Numbered from the stretch's first letter, positions 27,260 to 37,707 are shown. The stretch is DNA of 64,000 nt from Prosthecobacter sp. (GCA_017853885.1 JAFMIR010000001.1:1-64000); one strand, 5' to 3'. The notes: generated from the letters alone by a model not told the origin. Made by a program: numbers and translations.

Positions 27260-27991
27260 TCACAGTCCGGGGGGATGACGTGGGATGAACCCGACGATGC
27301 TTCGATCCGCCGTGCGCCAACGTGGTCCCTCTCTGACCCGCCCACCGCTGGTGTCAAGCCTCAGACCGCAAATGCTTATGAATACATGCTGGCCCGGCTT
27401 GACCCAAAGGGTGACATATCGCCCCTGACCAGGCTCACCGTACTCGGCGAGGCGGGAAGAATTCAGCATTCCTTGGAGCAGTCCGGCCTTGATCAACACA
27501 TAGCAGGTGGCGCTGGAGCAGTCATAACCCATGTCTTCCAGCCGATGGTGACCACCGCCTAATAGGTAAGGCTTGTTTTGGAGACTGTTGGCCGCCCAAA
27601 TCACACGATGAACCATGAGAGGCAAGCTGTTCAGGCCATAGGCCAAGCCTCCGCGCAAGGTGATCGGAGGCAAACCTGTGGACGGGGCCGCGATCGCCGC
27701 AGGCAGCATAGCTGTCTGGTTTCCGAGTTGCTGATAGTAAGCGGCCCATTGTATCTGCTGCGTTTCGTAGGCCTTCCACTGCCAAGCAAGCGCGGCGAAC
27801 TCAGATCGTTGCGGCTGCAGTCGGGCCTGCTGGGCGTGATAGGTAACCCACTGTGCCGCCCGTCCAGCCTCCGCCGCATGCCATGAAGAACGATACGCCG
27901 CATCGCTTGGAGTCACCTGAGCCGAGCTCATTGTTTGTAAAACAATGGTGAAAACAATGAGTATGCAGGCTGGATGGATCTGTCTTTGCAC
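27260..27991 (-). CDS. Secreted NlpC/P60-like cysteine peptidase-fold protein
   Basis: A 243-residue exported protein beginning at a GTG (27991), which is needed to include the signal peptide (about residues 1-24). A glutamine-rich helical segment (30-95) precedes the C-terminal NlpC/P60-like domain. The probable nucleophile Cys158 is in YDCSSATCYVL, preceded by KPYLLGGGH, and a His near 202 lies in KPGQHVFI. This fold cleaves peptidoglycan stem peptides or related amides. The gene ends 29 nt before the DoxX start. Confidence 0.75.
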   Translation of the reverse strand: MQRQIHPACILIVFTIVLQTMSSAQVTPSDAAYRSSWHAAEAGRAAQWVTYHAQQARLQPQRSEFAALAWQWKAYETQQIQWAAYYQQLGNQTAMLPAAIAAPSTGLPPITLRGGLAYGLNSLPLMVHRVIWAANSLQNKPYLLGGGHHRLEDMGYDCSSATCYVLIKAGLLQGMLNSSRLAEYGEPGQGRYVTLWVKPGQHVFISICGLRLDTSGGRVREGPRWRTADRSIVGFIPRHPPGL

Positions 27992-28104
27992 AGAGATTTG
28001 ATAAGACTTGCACCCAAAAAGCAGTTCGCAACCCCACGAATCAACACTTTTGTCATGCCGGGCTAGCTCTAGCGCTTCGACAGCTTATCTCATGCAAGGC
28101 CAAG

Positions 28105-28833
28105 TCAGGCTCCACGCATCTTTGACACATCATAGAGCGAGAGCATGGACGCGATGCACGCATCCCGCTGGCCACCTTTTAACATGTCAAAAGTGACATG
28201 CTTCCCGGGCTCAAGGGTGAAGTGGCCACTGCGGGTGCGACGCAGGGCGCTGAGATGCGCGCCGCAGCCGAGCTTTTGCCCGATGTCATGCGCGTAAGTG
28301 CGCACATAGAAGCCTTTGCTGCATACGACGCGAAAATCGACCTGCGGCAACTCGACTCGGGTCATGTCATAATTGTAAACGCGAACCAACCGCGGCTCGC
28401 GCTCCACCTCCTTGCCCTGACGAGCAAGCTTGTAGAGCGGGACACCATCGATCTTCACCGCGCTAACCATTGGCGGCGTCTGGTAAAAGTCGCCGCGGAA
28501 CTGGTCAAAGGCGGCGGCAATGTCCTCCTTGCTAAAATCGGGCACGGGTTTCTGCTCCACGATCACGCCCTCGGCATCCTGCGTGTTCGTGGTGGCACCG
28601 AGCGTCATGGTGCCAGTGTATTCCTTGTCCTCGCTCATGAGGAGATCCTGAATGCGAGTGGCGGTGCCGACGACGAGGATGAGCATGCCAGTGGCCATCG
28701 GATCGAGGGTGCCACAATGGCCGATCTTCTTGGTGTTGAGGCAGCGACGGGCCACGGCCACCACATCATGAGAGGTCATGTCTTGGCCTTTATCGACCAA
28801 GAGCACGCCGTTAATCGAGTCGTCGGACTTCAT
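28105..28833 (-). CDS. truB: tRNA pseudouridine(55) synthase TruB
   Basis: A 242-residue TruB that makes pseudouridine 55 in the T loop of tRNAs. The N-terminal NGVLLVDKGQDMTSHDVV, the catalytic motif GTLDPMATGML with Asp44, and KEYTGTMTLGATTNTQD are all diagnostic. The C-terminal GFYVRTYAHDIG block is also present. The frame stays open to 29007, but the ATG at 28833 gives the conserved N-terminus and overlaps the DHH-family gene by 23 nt. The C-terminal PUA-like region is reduced, as in short bacterial TruB. The DHH/nanoRNase-truB neighbourhood is common in bacteria. Confidence 0.96.
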   Translation of the reverse strand: MKSDDSINGVLLVDKGQDMTSHDVVAVARRCLNTKKIGHCGTLDPMATGMLILVVGTATRIQDLLMSEDKEYTGTMTLGATTNTQDAEGVIVEQKPVPDFSKEDIAAAFDQFRGDFYQTPPMVSAVKIDGVPLYKLARQGKEVEREPRLVRVYNYDMTRVELPQVDFRVVCSKGFYVRTYAHDIGQKLGCGAHLSALRRTRSGHFTLEPGKHVTFDMLKGGQRDACIASMLSLYDVSKMRGA

Positions 28834-29791
28834 CTTCGAGTGCAGAAAGGAATCGGGAGGCGGCTTCTTCAATGGGACCGCACAAGCGGGCTCCGGCGGC
28901 CATGGGGTGCCCGCCGCCGCCGAAGAGCACACACACGTTGGAAACATTGACACGGGCATCCTTGGAGCGTGAGCTGGCGCGGACCTTACCGTTTTCGAGC
29001 TCCTCAAAGATCACGCAGGCGACGATGCTGTCGATGCTACGCATGGTGTCGATGAGACCCTCGGTATCGCCGGGCTGCATCCGGACGTCACGCATGAGCT
29101 TCTGCGTGAGGTTCCAGCTCGCGATGCGGTCACCGGCACGAAAGGCCATCTCATTGAGCATGGCACGCTGGAGGTCGATACGGCGCTTCGGGAATGATTG
29201 ATAGCACAGCGTGGCGAGGCGGGCGGTGTCGAGCCCGGCCTCCAGCATCTCCGCGACGATGCGGTGCGTGCGGGCGTTCGTGCTGGAGAATTGAAAACTG
29301 CCCGTGTCTGTCGAGATGGCGACAAAGAGATTCTGCCGCACGGCATCATCGATGGGAAACCCACCGACAACGAGAAGGTCGTACACAATCTGGCCGGCCG
29401 CAGGCGAACTGGTGTCGACGTGCGCTAGATCCCCATAGCCAGGATTCGTGCCGTGGTGATCGATGTTCACGAGCTTCGGCGTGGCGGAGAAGGCCTTCAC
29501 GACACCTTCGCCAATGCGCTCGTGCGTGGCGGTGTCGAGTGCGATGGCCAGATCGATGTCGAGTACGCTGCCATCAGGCTGGATGACCGTTTCCGTGCCG
29601 GGGAGGAAGGTGAGATTCGATGGCACGGAATCCTCAAGGATGGCCGTGACTTGCTTGCCTAGGCTCCGTAAGCTCAACACAAGGCCGAGAAGCGAGCCCA
29701 CGGCATCACCATCCGGTCGCACGTGCGCAGTGACGGCGATTCGTGATGCCGCGCGGATGGCGTCGGCGATTTCCTTGAGCGGAACGTTCAT
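28811..29791 (-). CDS. DHH/DHHA1 phosphoesterase (NrnA-like oligoribonuclease)
   Basis: A 326-residue phosphoesterase. The metal ligands are in HVRPDGDAVGS (His23, Asp27, Asp29), in the DHH motif itself (NIDHHGTN) and in a later Asp of the ALDTA segment. The DHHA1 domain carries the substrate-binding FGGGGHPMAAGA near the C-terminus. NrnA-type enzymes degrade nanoRNAs and dephosphorylate pAp. The start at 29791 (MNVPLKEIADAI) is preferred over the longer frame to 29824. It overlaps truB by 23 nt, consistent with an RNA-metabolism operon. Confidence 0.93.
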   Translation of the reverse strand: MNVPLKEIADAIRAASRIAVTAHVRPDGDAVGSLLGLVLSLRSLGKQVTAILEDSVPSNLTFLPGTETVIQPDGSVLDIDLAIALDTATHERIGEGVVKAFSATPKLVNIDHHGTNPGYGDLAHVDTSSPAAGQIVYDLLVVGGFPIDDAVRQNLFVAISTDTGSFQFSSTNARTHRIVAEMLEAGLDTARLATLCYQSFPKRRIDLQRAMLNEMAFRAGDRIASWNLTQKLMRDVRMQPGDTEGLIDTMRSIDSIVACVIFEELENGKVRASSRSKDARVNVSNVCVLFGGGGHPMAAGARLCGPIEEAASRFLSALEDEVRRLD

Positions 29792-29867
29792 GGGGCGAAT
29801 TGGAGGGCGGGGTTCTTGGCGCATCCTGCCGCGCTTGTCGATGATTTCCTGCCATTTCTCCGACGGC

Positions 29868-31220
29868 TCAGCGCGTCTTGGCGAGCAGTTCCGCCACCTT
29901 GGCAGTAATCAAATCCTCCACGGCCTCTGTGTAGGGCCCACGGTGTCCATACTCAAACATGCCGGAGACACCCTCGTAACCGCCTTCACGCAGCACACGG
30001 AGGCTAGGCACATAACTCAGCAAATCATTGTTGTAACCGCTGACCCATGTCGTGTTCCATCCATTCGATGCTTTAAACTTCAGCGAATAATCGACCACCG
30101 TCTCGCCCGTGAGCGCCATGTAAGTGAGCTCCGGCCCGAAACGCCAAACCTGTATGGGATACCTCACGCGATCCGGCGTGCCTCCCGCGGTCTCGTGCTG
30201 GCGAATGAAGTGCTCAAACTCACGCCTCGGCATGCCGGTGAGGTTCGGGAGGCGTTGCTTCAACTCCTGCAGCGGAATGCCCTCCTGCAGTGGCAACTCC
30301 GTTTCACCCATCGCCACCTTCAGCGGGCCACTGAGCGGTGTCATCGTGCCTGCGAGCACCTGCCGCACGGCTTCGGCGAGGATGCGGCCATACCTGTCGG
30401 CCAGATCAACCGCCTCTGCATCATGCCCGCGGATTCGCGGGAGCGGATTCGCATCTCCGCCGCAGTTTTGCACAAACATCGCCACACAACCGGGAAAGGT
30501 CTTTTCGAGCTCGAACTGCGCAAAACCGGCATAGTCGCCATTGATGCTCAAGCCCCCCAGCGCCGTTGTATGACACGAGTAGCCAAAAACGATGGCTTTA
30601 AGGCTTTCACTGGCCTTCACCGCGATCACCGGCACGTCTTGATCGACCTGCCCGCCCAATGCACGGCTCTCCGGACCACGCGCGCGACGACGATTCACAG
30701 CCAAGCCCGCCAGCCCCTGATCGAAGCGCAGTTCTGCCGGTGCCAGCGCCGCGATGGCCGCACCGATGACTTCATCATACTTGGCATAAACCATCGCCGT
30801 GTAGCGATTCTTGGCCGCAACCTCCTGAGGTGTAAATTCATAGTAGAGCCACAACACATCCTCGGTGACCGGGCAGGAGTGATTGTGAGAGCAGTTGAGG
30901 ATCAGCCGTTCACGCGGGATGTGATGCTTCTCCGCCGCATTTTTCGCGATGATGGCAATCATCTTGTCGCTGAGGCCCACGAGATCCGCCGTGACGAGCA
31001 CAGAGGTGGCTCCCGATTCATCGCGGAGCGCCAATGATTTCAGCCAAATGGGATGATCGACGCGTTGTGACATGCGTGTCTTGCCGCCATATCCTGCAAG
31101 CGGCACGGATTCGACAGGGGTGATGTCTGCTCTAGCGGCGCCGGCCAGCCATGCGGCATTGGCGGGCATCCAAAAGCATGCGAGCAGCAGTCCGAGAATC
31201 CAAGAGGCTTTCATCATCAT
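29868..31220 (-). CDS. Neutral/alkaline ceramidase-like secreted protein
   Basis: A protein of about 450 residues with a signal peptide (KASWILGLLLACFWMPANA). The mature N-terminus GAARADITPVESVPLAGYGG is the hallmark of the neutral/alkaline non-lysosomal ceramidase N-terminal domain, and the ILNCSHNHSCP block supplies probable zinc-binding His residues. A GYSCHTTALGG segment follows, and a Y.N D.L.YVP block lies near the C-terminus. In verrucomicrobia such proteins are widespread and their substrate (ceramide or another amide) is not established. Three consecutive ATGs (31220-31212) make the exact start uncertain. It is 76 nt upstream of the DHH gene. Confidence 0.85.
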   Translation of the reverse strand: MMMKASWILGLLLACFWMPANAAWLAGAARADITPVESVPLAGYGGKTRMSQRVDHPIWLKSLALRDESGATSVLVTADLVGLSDKMIAIIAKNAAEKHHIPRERLILNCSHNHSCPVTEDVLWLYYEFTPQEVAAKNRYTAMVYAKYDEVIGAAIAALAPAELRFDQGLAGLAVNRRRARGPESRALGGQVDQDVPVIAVKASESLKAIVFGYSCHTTALGGLSINGDYAGFAQFELEKTFPGCVAMFVQNCGGDANPLPRIRGHDAEAVDLADRYGRILAEAVRQVLAGTMTPLSGPLKVAMGETELPLQEGIPLQELKQRLPNLTGMPRREFEHFIRQHETAGGTPDRVRYPIQVWRFGPELTYMALTGETVVDYSLKFKASNGWNTTWVSGYNNDLLSYVPSLRVLREGGYEGVSGMFEYGHRGPYTEAVEDLITAKVAELLAKTR

Positions 31221-31330
31221 AACCAACGGCGATGCTCTTGATGCTTTTTCTGCCCCAGATCGCTTCAATGGAGTGGCAAATCCAAGTTTGACTCATTGCC
31301 CTGCCTCGCTTGAGATTAACGCTCTTTCGC

Positions 31331-32059
<729 letters not shown>

Positions 32060-32091
32060 ACACCTCAAACGGAACACCCTTGCGGCACACC

Positions 32092-33174
32092 ATGTCCCTC
32101 GACGAAGTCCGCTCGAAGATTGATGACATCGACCGCCAGCTACTGCGGCTGCTCAACGAGCGTGCTGAGCTGGTGCACGAAGTTGGGGAGATCAAACGCA
32201 AGGACGACCTTGATATCTATGTGCCTGGCCGTGAGGACCAGCTCCTCCGCAAACTGGCAATGCTCAATGCCGAGCAAAAAGGCCGCCTCACCGAGCGGGC
32301 CATCCGCGCCATCTTTCGCGAGATCATGAGCGCCGCGCTGGCACTCGAAGACAGTCTCAAAATCGCCTACCTCGGCCCAGCAGGTTCTTGGACACATCAG
32401 GTGGCGGTGAACAAATTCGGCCACTGCGTGGAGTATGTAGCCGAAGCGAGCACGGAGGCGGTTTTCAGCCGAGTGGCTGCACAGCAAGTTGATTACGGCG
32501 TGCTTCCCATCGAGCACTCTAACGAAGGAGCCGTGCATCACACGCTTGACCATCTGGCAGGCAGCGAGCTGCGCATTTATGCGGAGATCCTATGGAAGGC
32601 GGACGCTGTCGTGATGGCACGCGATGCCTCAAAAACTGTCACAGCGATTCACAGTCATCCACAAATGATCGCCCACTGCCGCCCTTGGCTGCTGGAGCAG
32701 TTCCCCGGTGCTCGTTTGATCGAATGCACCAGTTCTAGCCTCGCCGCCGAGGAAGCCGCGCGTACAGATGGCATCGCCGCACTAGGCACCCCTCTCAGCG
32801 CGGAGCTGCACAACCTGCGTGTGCTCTCGTCGTCGCCCAAGGCTTATGCTACACAAACGCGCTTCATCATCCTTGGCCGCCGCAGTGGTCCACCCTCCGG
32901 CAAGGACAACACGATGCTGATGGTCGATGCGAGCGACCGAGTGGGTGCCCTGATGGAGATCTTGCAGGCTTTTGCCTCACGAAATGTGAATGTGCGCCAA
33001 ATTGAAAACCGCCCAATGCCAGGTGATGGTCGCCAAGCCCGCTTTTTCCTTGAAGTGACTGGCCATTTCGAAGACGCCGGTATTCAGGAGGCCATCGCAG
33101 GACTCGGCAGCGCCTCTGCCAGCGCCAAAATCCTCGGCAGCTACCCGGCTCCAAGCTGGGTGGAGGAGCATTGA
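32092..33174 (+). CDS. pheA: Bifunctional chorismate mutase / prephenate dehydratase
   Basis: A 360-residue P-protein for phenylalanine synthesis, converting chorismate to prephenate and then phenylpyruvate. An AroQ chorismate mutase helix bundle covers about 1-85 (RSKIDDIDRQLLRLLNERAEL). The prephenate dehydratase domain (about 90-270) has AYLGPAGSWTHQ and the catalytic TRFIILG. The ACT feedback domain (about 280-355) includes SDRVGALMEILQAFASRNVN and the IENRP motif. The usual PIENSxEG appears as PIEHSNEG. The ATG at 32092 is preferred to a TTG at 32080. Confidence 0.96.
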   Translation: MSLDEVRSKIDDIDRQLLRLLNERAELVHEVGEIKRKDDLDIYVPGREDQLLRKLAMLNAEQKGRLTERAIRAIFREIMSAALALEDSLKIAYLGPAGSWTHQVAVNKFGHCVEYVAEASTEAVFSRVAAQQVDYGVLPIEHSNEGAVHHTLDHLAGSELRIYAEILWKADAVVMARDASKTVTAIHSHPQMIAHCRPWLLEQFPGARLIECTSSSLAAEEAARTDGIAALGTPLSAELHNLRVLSSSPKAYATQTRFIILGRRSGPPSGKDNTMLMVDASDRVGALMEILQAFASRNVNVRQIENRPMPGDGRQARFFLEVTGHFEDAGIQEAIAGLGSASASAKILGSYPAPSWVEEH

Positions 33175-33251
33175 ACCCTGTTTGCGCAGCGGCGTCCTCG
33201 CAGAGTCGGCATGCAGCAGGGTCCAAGACAGCCAAGGACGCTTGGAAGTGC

Positions 33252-33968
33252 TCAGCGATACTGCACAGGCTTATCAACAGGCAACAGGTTTAGCGGCGGA
33301 TACTGGCTAGGGCGCAACGTCTGTCCGGGAAGACTGGGCGCGTCACGTGATAGCCACGCGGCCACTTGGATGAGACCTTGGGTGCCAGAAGGATGCGTTT
33401 CAAAAAGCGCTTGATCCCCCTGCACTCGGCTAAAAAGCAGCTCGGAGGCTTTGCCATGTGGCGGCCGATCAATGAGCAGAGACTGCTTGGCAGCCACACG
33501 CAAGCCGGAGCGTGACCATGTGGCTTCTCGGCCGGTGCATATGTCCTTCCCATCGATGCCGATGGCGAGATCGAGAGGCATGGGCGTGAGGTTTTGTACA
33601 TGGATACGATAAGCTTGGTTTGGCAGACCCGGGACGAAAAGCACACCACCACACTGCCGCACGTCCAGAAACCTCCCGGTGGCAGCATCACTGAAACCGA
33701 GCGCAAAGGTGCCGTCCCCCATGACGGCGAGCTGCTGCACCGATGCCGGTGAATCATCCTGCGTGGCGAGCAGTTTTTCCACATCACCCGGATCAGCATA
33801 CACGGCGCGTGCGACGAGATGCGGAGTGGTGGAATGCTGGGCCAAGGCAGCTGCCCGACCATTGTAAATCAGCGTGGTGTCTTGCTGCCAGGATGGGAGC
33901 AACGTGTTTGGATATTGGCAGGCGGCGGACAGCAGCGAGAGGCAGAACAGAACGGAACGGAGAAGCAT
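33252..33968 (-). CDS. Hypothetical lipoprotein
   Basis: A 238-residue protein with a lipoprotein signal (VLFCLSLLSAAC, lipidated Cys17). The mature part looks beta-rich and contains segments such as GDGTFALGFSDAATGRFLD and YRIHVQNLTPMPLDLAIGIDGKDI, which suggests a beta-sandwich. No family is recognised. It starts 17 nt after the stop of the SufR-like regulator gene on the same strand, so the two are probably co-transcribed. Confidence 0.75.
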   Translation of the reverse strand: MLLRSVLFCLSLLSAACQYPNTLLPSWQQDTTLIYNGRAAALAQHSTTPHLVARAVYADPGDVEKLLATQDDSPASVQQLAVMGDGTFALGFSDAATGRFLDVRQCGGVLFVPGLPNQAYRIHVQNLTPMPLDLAIGIDGKDICTGREATWSRSGLRVAAKQSLLIDRPPHGKASELLFSRVQGDQALFETHPSGTQGLIQVAAWLSRDAPSLPGQTLRPSQYPPLNLLPVDKPVQYR

Positions 33969-33985
33969 GCGAAAAAAGCAAGGGG

Positions 33986-34633
33986 TCAGCGCGGATTCAG
34001 GCGGAAAGTGATACGCACCGAACCGGATGTTTCCTCAACTGTTCGAGTCACTTGGCAGCCCAGCAGGCGTTCGATGAGGCCGCAGTCGAATTCGTCAACG
34101 ATCTTATGCTCTGAAGCGATCCGTTTCAGAGGCTGATGATGCTCCACGAGACTCAGCATGCCGGTTTGAGCATGATGCTCCACGCTAGAGATGCAGCCAT
34201 CCGCGCTACGCAGCCGTGCAAGTGCCTTGGCTTTGGCCTCGAGCGTATCATGCGCAGCGAGTTTGGCGGCCCAGTCATCCGATTTGACCTGAAAAAAGGT
34301 GTACAACAGCTTCGCAGGTGCCGTCTCGCCATACACACGCTTCGCGATTGCAAGGAGGTTCAGTGCCAGTGACTGGCCACCGTCGTCAAAGATCGGGTCG
34401 AGGCGTTGGGTGATACGATAGAGCTTCTCCGGCCTGCCAGAACCCCGGGCACGGCGAAAGGTGTCGAGCATGCCCTTGGCCACGAGATCATCACAGTGCT
34501 GCTTGACGCCCATGTAGCTCATCTTCATGGCCGAGCTCAACTCTCCGGCAGTCATACCGTTGGAACGCTTTAAATGATGCAGAATATCCAGCACGGGCGT
34601 GTGGAGCATTTCGCGCATCAGGGTGAGCAGCAT
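33986..34633 (-). CDS. SufR/DeoR-like winged-helix transcriptional regulator
   Basis: A 215-residue regulator. The N-terminal winged helix (about 8-80) has MTAGELSSAMKMSYMGVKQHCDDLVAKG and the GRPEKLYRIT wing that is typical of SufR-like repressors. The C-terminal domain contains Cys near residue 147 and the pair in DEFDCGLIERLLGC near 190-201. SufR proteins bind an Fe-S cluster through Cys in this region, but here the spacing differs from the canonical pattern, so cluster binding is only possible. Its target may be itself and the lipoprotein gene downstream. Confidence 0.75.
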   Translation of the reverse strand: MLLTLMREMLHTPVLDILHHLKRSNGMTAGELSSAMKMSYMGVKQHCDDLVAKGMLDTFRRARGSGRPEKLYRITQRLDPIFDDGGQSLALNLLAIAKRVYGETAPAKLLYTFFQVKSDDWAAKLAAHDTLEAKAKALARLRSADGCISSVEHHAQTGMLSLVEHHQPLKRIASEHKIVDEFDCGLIERLLGCQVTRTVEETSGSVRITFRLNPR

Positions 34634-34720
34634 GGCGTCGTGAGATGAGGGGTGAGCAAAATGCAGAGACGAAAAAGGGGGGATCGTTCTAGGAACTGGA
34701 AACGGAGCCTGGAAAACCGC

Positions 34721-35272
34721 CTACTTCGGGCTGATGCGACACCCTTGCGCCACTAGCTGAGGCTGAGGTGCAGGCTGTGAACTCAACAGGGCATCGATCG
34801 CATCACGCAAGTCACGCGTGGTAGCCGCCCGCTGGCGTTTCGTTGGACCAAGATAGAGATCATTGATACGTCCTTGATAGAAAATAGCACCCTTCGCATC
34901 GAGCAAAACGGCTTCGGGTGTGATGGTGGCTTTGACTTGCTTGGTCAATGCCTGTCCAACATCTATCAAGACAGGGGCGGTGAACCCATTTACAGTGGCA
35001 TGTTCGATGGCAATATCCCGTGTAACCTCTGGATCGCATTCAATGATTAGCACTCGCACCTTGGAATCATGATCCACCGTGATTTGCTGAATCTCTTTGG
35101 CAAAGGATTGAGTGGTTGAGCAGAATGGCGAGACAAAGAAGAGCAGAGAGGGCTTTCCATCCTTCGATGATGGCAAGACCTGCGCACTACCATCGATGGC
35201 TGTAAGTGTGAGTTCTGCGGCACTGGTGAAAGTGGCGGTAAACAATGAAAGCAAGCAGACCAAGGAGCGCAT
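34721..35272 (-). CDS. Secreted thioredoxin-fold redoxin
   Basis: A 183-residue exported protein (signal peptide about 1-19). The thioredoxin-like core has LLFFVSPFCSTTQSFAKEI with Cys51; the position of the second Cys of a CxxC motif is Thr54. The later GRINDLYLGPTKRQRAATTRDLRDAID block and C-terminal QGCRISP (Cys178) are typical of a redoxin group common in planctomycetes and verrucomicrobia. With a single active-site Cys it may act as a peroxidase-like or chaperone-like protein rather than a classical disulfide reductase. It is 21 nt downstream of the DUF3108 gene. Confidence 0.82.
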   Translation of the reverse strand: MRSLVCLLSLFTATFTSAAELTLTAIDGSAQVLPSSKDGKPSLLFFVSPFCSTTQSFAKEIQQITVDHDSKVRVLIIECDPEVTRDIAIEHATVNGFTAPVLIDVGQALTKQVKATITPEAVLLDAKGAIFYQGRINDLYLGPTKRQRAATTRDLRDAIDALLSSQPAPQPQLVAQGCRISPK

Positions 35273-35293
35273 GGAGAGTTTACGGGATCCGTT

Positions 35294-36148
35294 TCAGGGC
35301 ATTGGAGGCTTCACAAACATGCTGGCGGTGCTCGGCGCGGCGCTTTGAGCAGCCTTGCCAGTGAGGAAGGTCTTTCCCGTGAGGCGACAGGACATGTAAC
35401 CGATGAAAATTTCCGCACGCATCTCCACGGGCAAACGTTCAGCGTCATCGGATACCCAGATAGTCGCGGTCTTCATTTTTTTGTAGCTGGAGAGCGCCAA
35501 AGTATCACGATCTATTTTGCGGATCTTCACCGCGAGCTTGATGCAGGGCTTCTGCGCTTCTTCGACCTTCATGTTCTCGCGGCCCAGCACTTCAAAGGTG
35601 GTCAGGTAGGGCTTGTCCCAGGGCTGGACGACACGCGTCACGCTTTCGCCATGGGTCAGCGGTAGACTGCGCACATACAGGATGATCGAGAGCAGATCCT
35701 CGATAGGGGAAAAGCCGCACACATGCGTGGTGGCGATGGCTGTCCCTACGTGCGGCAGCACGGTAGACTCCGTGATAACCCGACGCGGCTGAAAAGACAC
35801 GCGGTAACGGCAAGTCTCACTGCGATCCGTCTCCGTGTGCTGCATGAAGACCGGATGCAGTGTCTCACGGCTGATGATGGAGGACATCGTGCAATCGTAG
35901 CTCCAAAGCGTGCGGGCAAAGCCGGTGCTAGAGGCCTGCGCGGAGGCACGCCAATAGCGCAGTCCGGCCTCTTGCAAGGTTACGCGGGCCGTGCCGGCCT
36001 TGATGGTGTTGTTCCAGCCAAGCTCAAAATCGAGCACACACGACGGCACATTGAGCTGACCAATCTGATCCTTGGACAATGAGCTGGCCCACTCCGGCTG
36101 CGCCATCGCGACACCGGATAGAAGAAGGATAGATAGAAGAAGGCGCAT
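35294..36148 (-). CDS. DUF3108 domain secreted protein
   Basis: A protein of about 284 residues with signal peptide MRLLLSILLLSGVAMAQ. Beta-strand-rich sequence with FELGWNNTIKAGTARVTLQEAG, the DLLSIILYVRSLPL block and the terminal AERLPVEMRAEIFIGYMSCRLT matches DUF3108. This is a periplasmic barrel-like family of unknown function with similarity to lipoprotein-carrier folds. The start at 36148 is preferred over an ATG at 36166. It lies 21 nt upstream of the redoxin gene and divergent from the PQQ-propeller gene. Confidence 0.8.
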   Translation of the reverse strand: MRLLLSILLLSGVAMAQPEWASSLSKDQIGQLNVPSCVLDFELGWNNTIKAGTARVTLQEAGLRYWRASAQASSTGFARTLWSYDCTMSSIISRETLHPVFMQHTETDRSETCRYRVSFQPRRVITESTVLPHVGTAIATTHVCGFSPIEDLLSIILYVRSLPLTHGESVTRVVQPWDKPYLTTFEVLGRENMKVEEAQKPCIKLAVKIRKIDRDTLALSSYKKMKTATIWVSDDAERLPVEMRAEIFIGYMSCRLTGKTFLTGKAAQSAAPSTASMFVKPPMP

Positions 36149-36294
36149 ACAGAATGAACGAACCATCAGGGCTTCTTTTCGCTCGAAGATGGCCCCACGT
36201 CGCCAACTTTCCGCGAAGGTTCGAGCATCATCAGCCCATCTAAGCTAAGAACTGGACTGGCGGCGGCGTTTGTCACGCGCCATCATTACCTCTC

Positions 36295-37707
36295 ATGAAA
36301 GCCATCCCTCTCCTCATTCTCCTCCTAGCCGCCTGTGGCACCGCCCGCGCCGAATTCCGCACTTGGAAAGATGCCTCAGGTGCTCACGAAATCAAAGCCG
36401 AGCTCATCGGCGTGCAAAACGGCAAGGTGACACTCAAGCGCGAGAACGGGACTACCCTTTCCCTGCCCGTTGCCAGCCTCAGCAAGGAGGATCAGGCGCT
36501 TCTCGGTGCGGGCGGTGGTGGAAGTTCAGCTTCAGCTGCCGGTGACTGGCCACAGTGGCGCGGGCCAAACCGCGATGACATCTCCCCCGAAACCGGCCTG
36601 CTCAAAAAATGGCCATCAGGCGGCCCAAAGCGCGCTTGGGTGAGTGAAGAGGGTGGCCTTGGCTACGCCGGTTTCTCCATCGTCGCAGGAAAACTCTACA
36701 CAATGGGCCTTTTCGATGCCGAGGAAAAGCTCCTCTGCTTCGATGCCTCAACCGGCAAGAAACTCTGGGACCTCACTGTGGGGCCCATCTACACCAATGG
36801 CTGGGGTGATGGACCGCGCAGCACGCCGACTGTGGCCGCTGGCAAGGTGTATGCCATCGCGGGTCAGGGTGATATCGTCTGCGCGGACGCTGCCAGTGGC
36901 AAGAAAGAGTGGAGTGTGAGCCTCCAGAAAGACCTCGGCGGCAAATTGCAAGGATGGGGCTACACCGAGTCTCCGCTCGTTGATGGTGATCTTGTGCTTG
37001 TAACTCCCGGTGGCCCGAAAGGTGCCATCGCCGCTCTCGATGCCAAGACAGGCAAGGTCCAATGGCAGACCTCCGATGTGACCGAGAACGCGCAGTACTC
37101 CTCCATCATTCCCGTCGATCTCGGCGGCCAGCGACAGTACGTTCAGCTTCTCATGAACTCCATCCTCAGCGTGTCGAAAGAAGGCAAGGTACTTTGGAAG
37201 ACAGCCTTCCCCGGCAAAGTGGCTGTCATCCCGACCTCGATCCACAGCAATGGCCAGATCTATGTGGCCGCCGGCTATGGCGTGGGCTGCAAGTCCATCA
37301 AGGTCGATGGCGGTAATGCCGTCGATCTCTATGCCAACACGAACATGGTCAACCACCACGGCGGCGTCATCCTCATCGATGGCAAGCTTTACGGCCACAG
37401 CGACAAGGGCGGTTGGACCTGCCAAGACTTCAAGACTGGCGAGATTGTCTGGCAGGACAAGGGCATCGGCAAAGGCGCGGTGACCTCCGCTGATGGCCAT
37501 CTTATCTGCCTGTCGGAGGACAAAGGCACGGTGGCTCTCGTCAAGGTAAGTGACAAAGGCTGGGAGGAAGTCAGCAGCTTCGAACTCGAGGCCAAGAGTT
37601 CCCAGCGCAATCCTAAGGGCAAAATCTGGGTTCATCCCGTGGTCAGCGGTGGCAAACTCTACCTTCGCGACCAAGAGTTCATCTCCTGTTACGACATCAA
37701 GGGATGA
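36295..37707 (+). CDS. Secreted SHD1 plus PQQ-like beta-propeller protein
   Basis: A 470-residue exported protein with signal peptide to about residue 19. Residues 20-66 ([29 protein letters not shown]) form an SHD1-like domain, often found at the N-terminus of PVC surface proteins. The remainder (about 80-465) is an eight-bladed PQQ-like propeller with repeats such as [32 protein letters not shown] and TGEIVWQD. No quinoprotein catalytic residues are evident, so a scaffold or binding role is likely. An intrinsic terminator begins 27 nt after the stop, inside the next frame. Confidence 0.9.
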   Translation: MKAIPLLILLLAACGTARAEFRTWKDASGAHEIKAELIGVQNGKVTLKRENGTTLSLPVASLSKEDQALLGAGGGGSSASAAGDWPQWRGPNRDDISPETGLLKKWPSGGPKRAWVSEEGGLGYAGFSIVAGKLYTMGLFDAEEKLLCFDASTGKKLWDLTVGPIYTNGWGDGPRSTPTVAAGKVYAIAGQGDIVCADAASGKKEWSVSLQKDLGGKLQGWGYTESPLVDGDLVLVTPGGPKGAIAALDAKTGKVQWQTSDVTENAQYSSIIPVDLGGQRQYVQLLMNSILSVSKEGKVLWKTAFPGKVAVIPTSIHSNGQIYVAAGYGVGCKSIKVDGGNAVDLYANTNMVNHHGGVILIDGKLYGHSDKGGWTCQDFKTGEIVWQDKGIGKGAVTSADGHLICLSEDKGTVALVKVSDKGWEEVSSFELEAKSSQRNPKGKIWVHPVVSGGKLYLRDQEFISCYDIKG

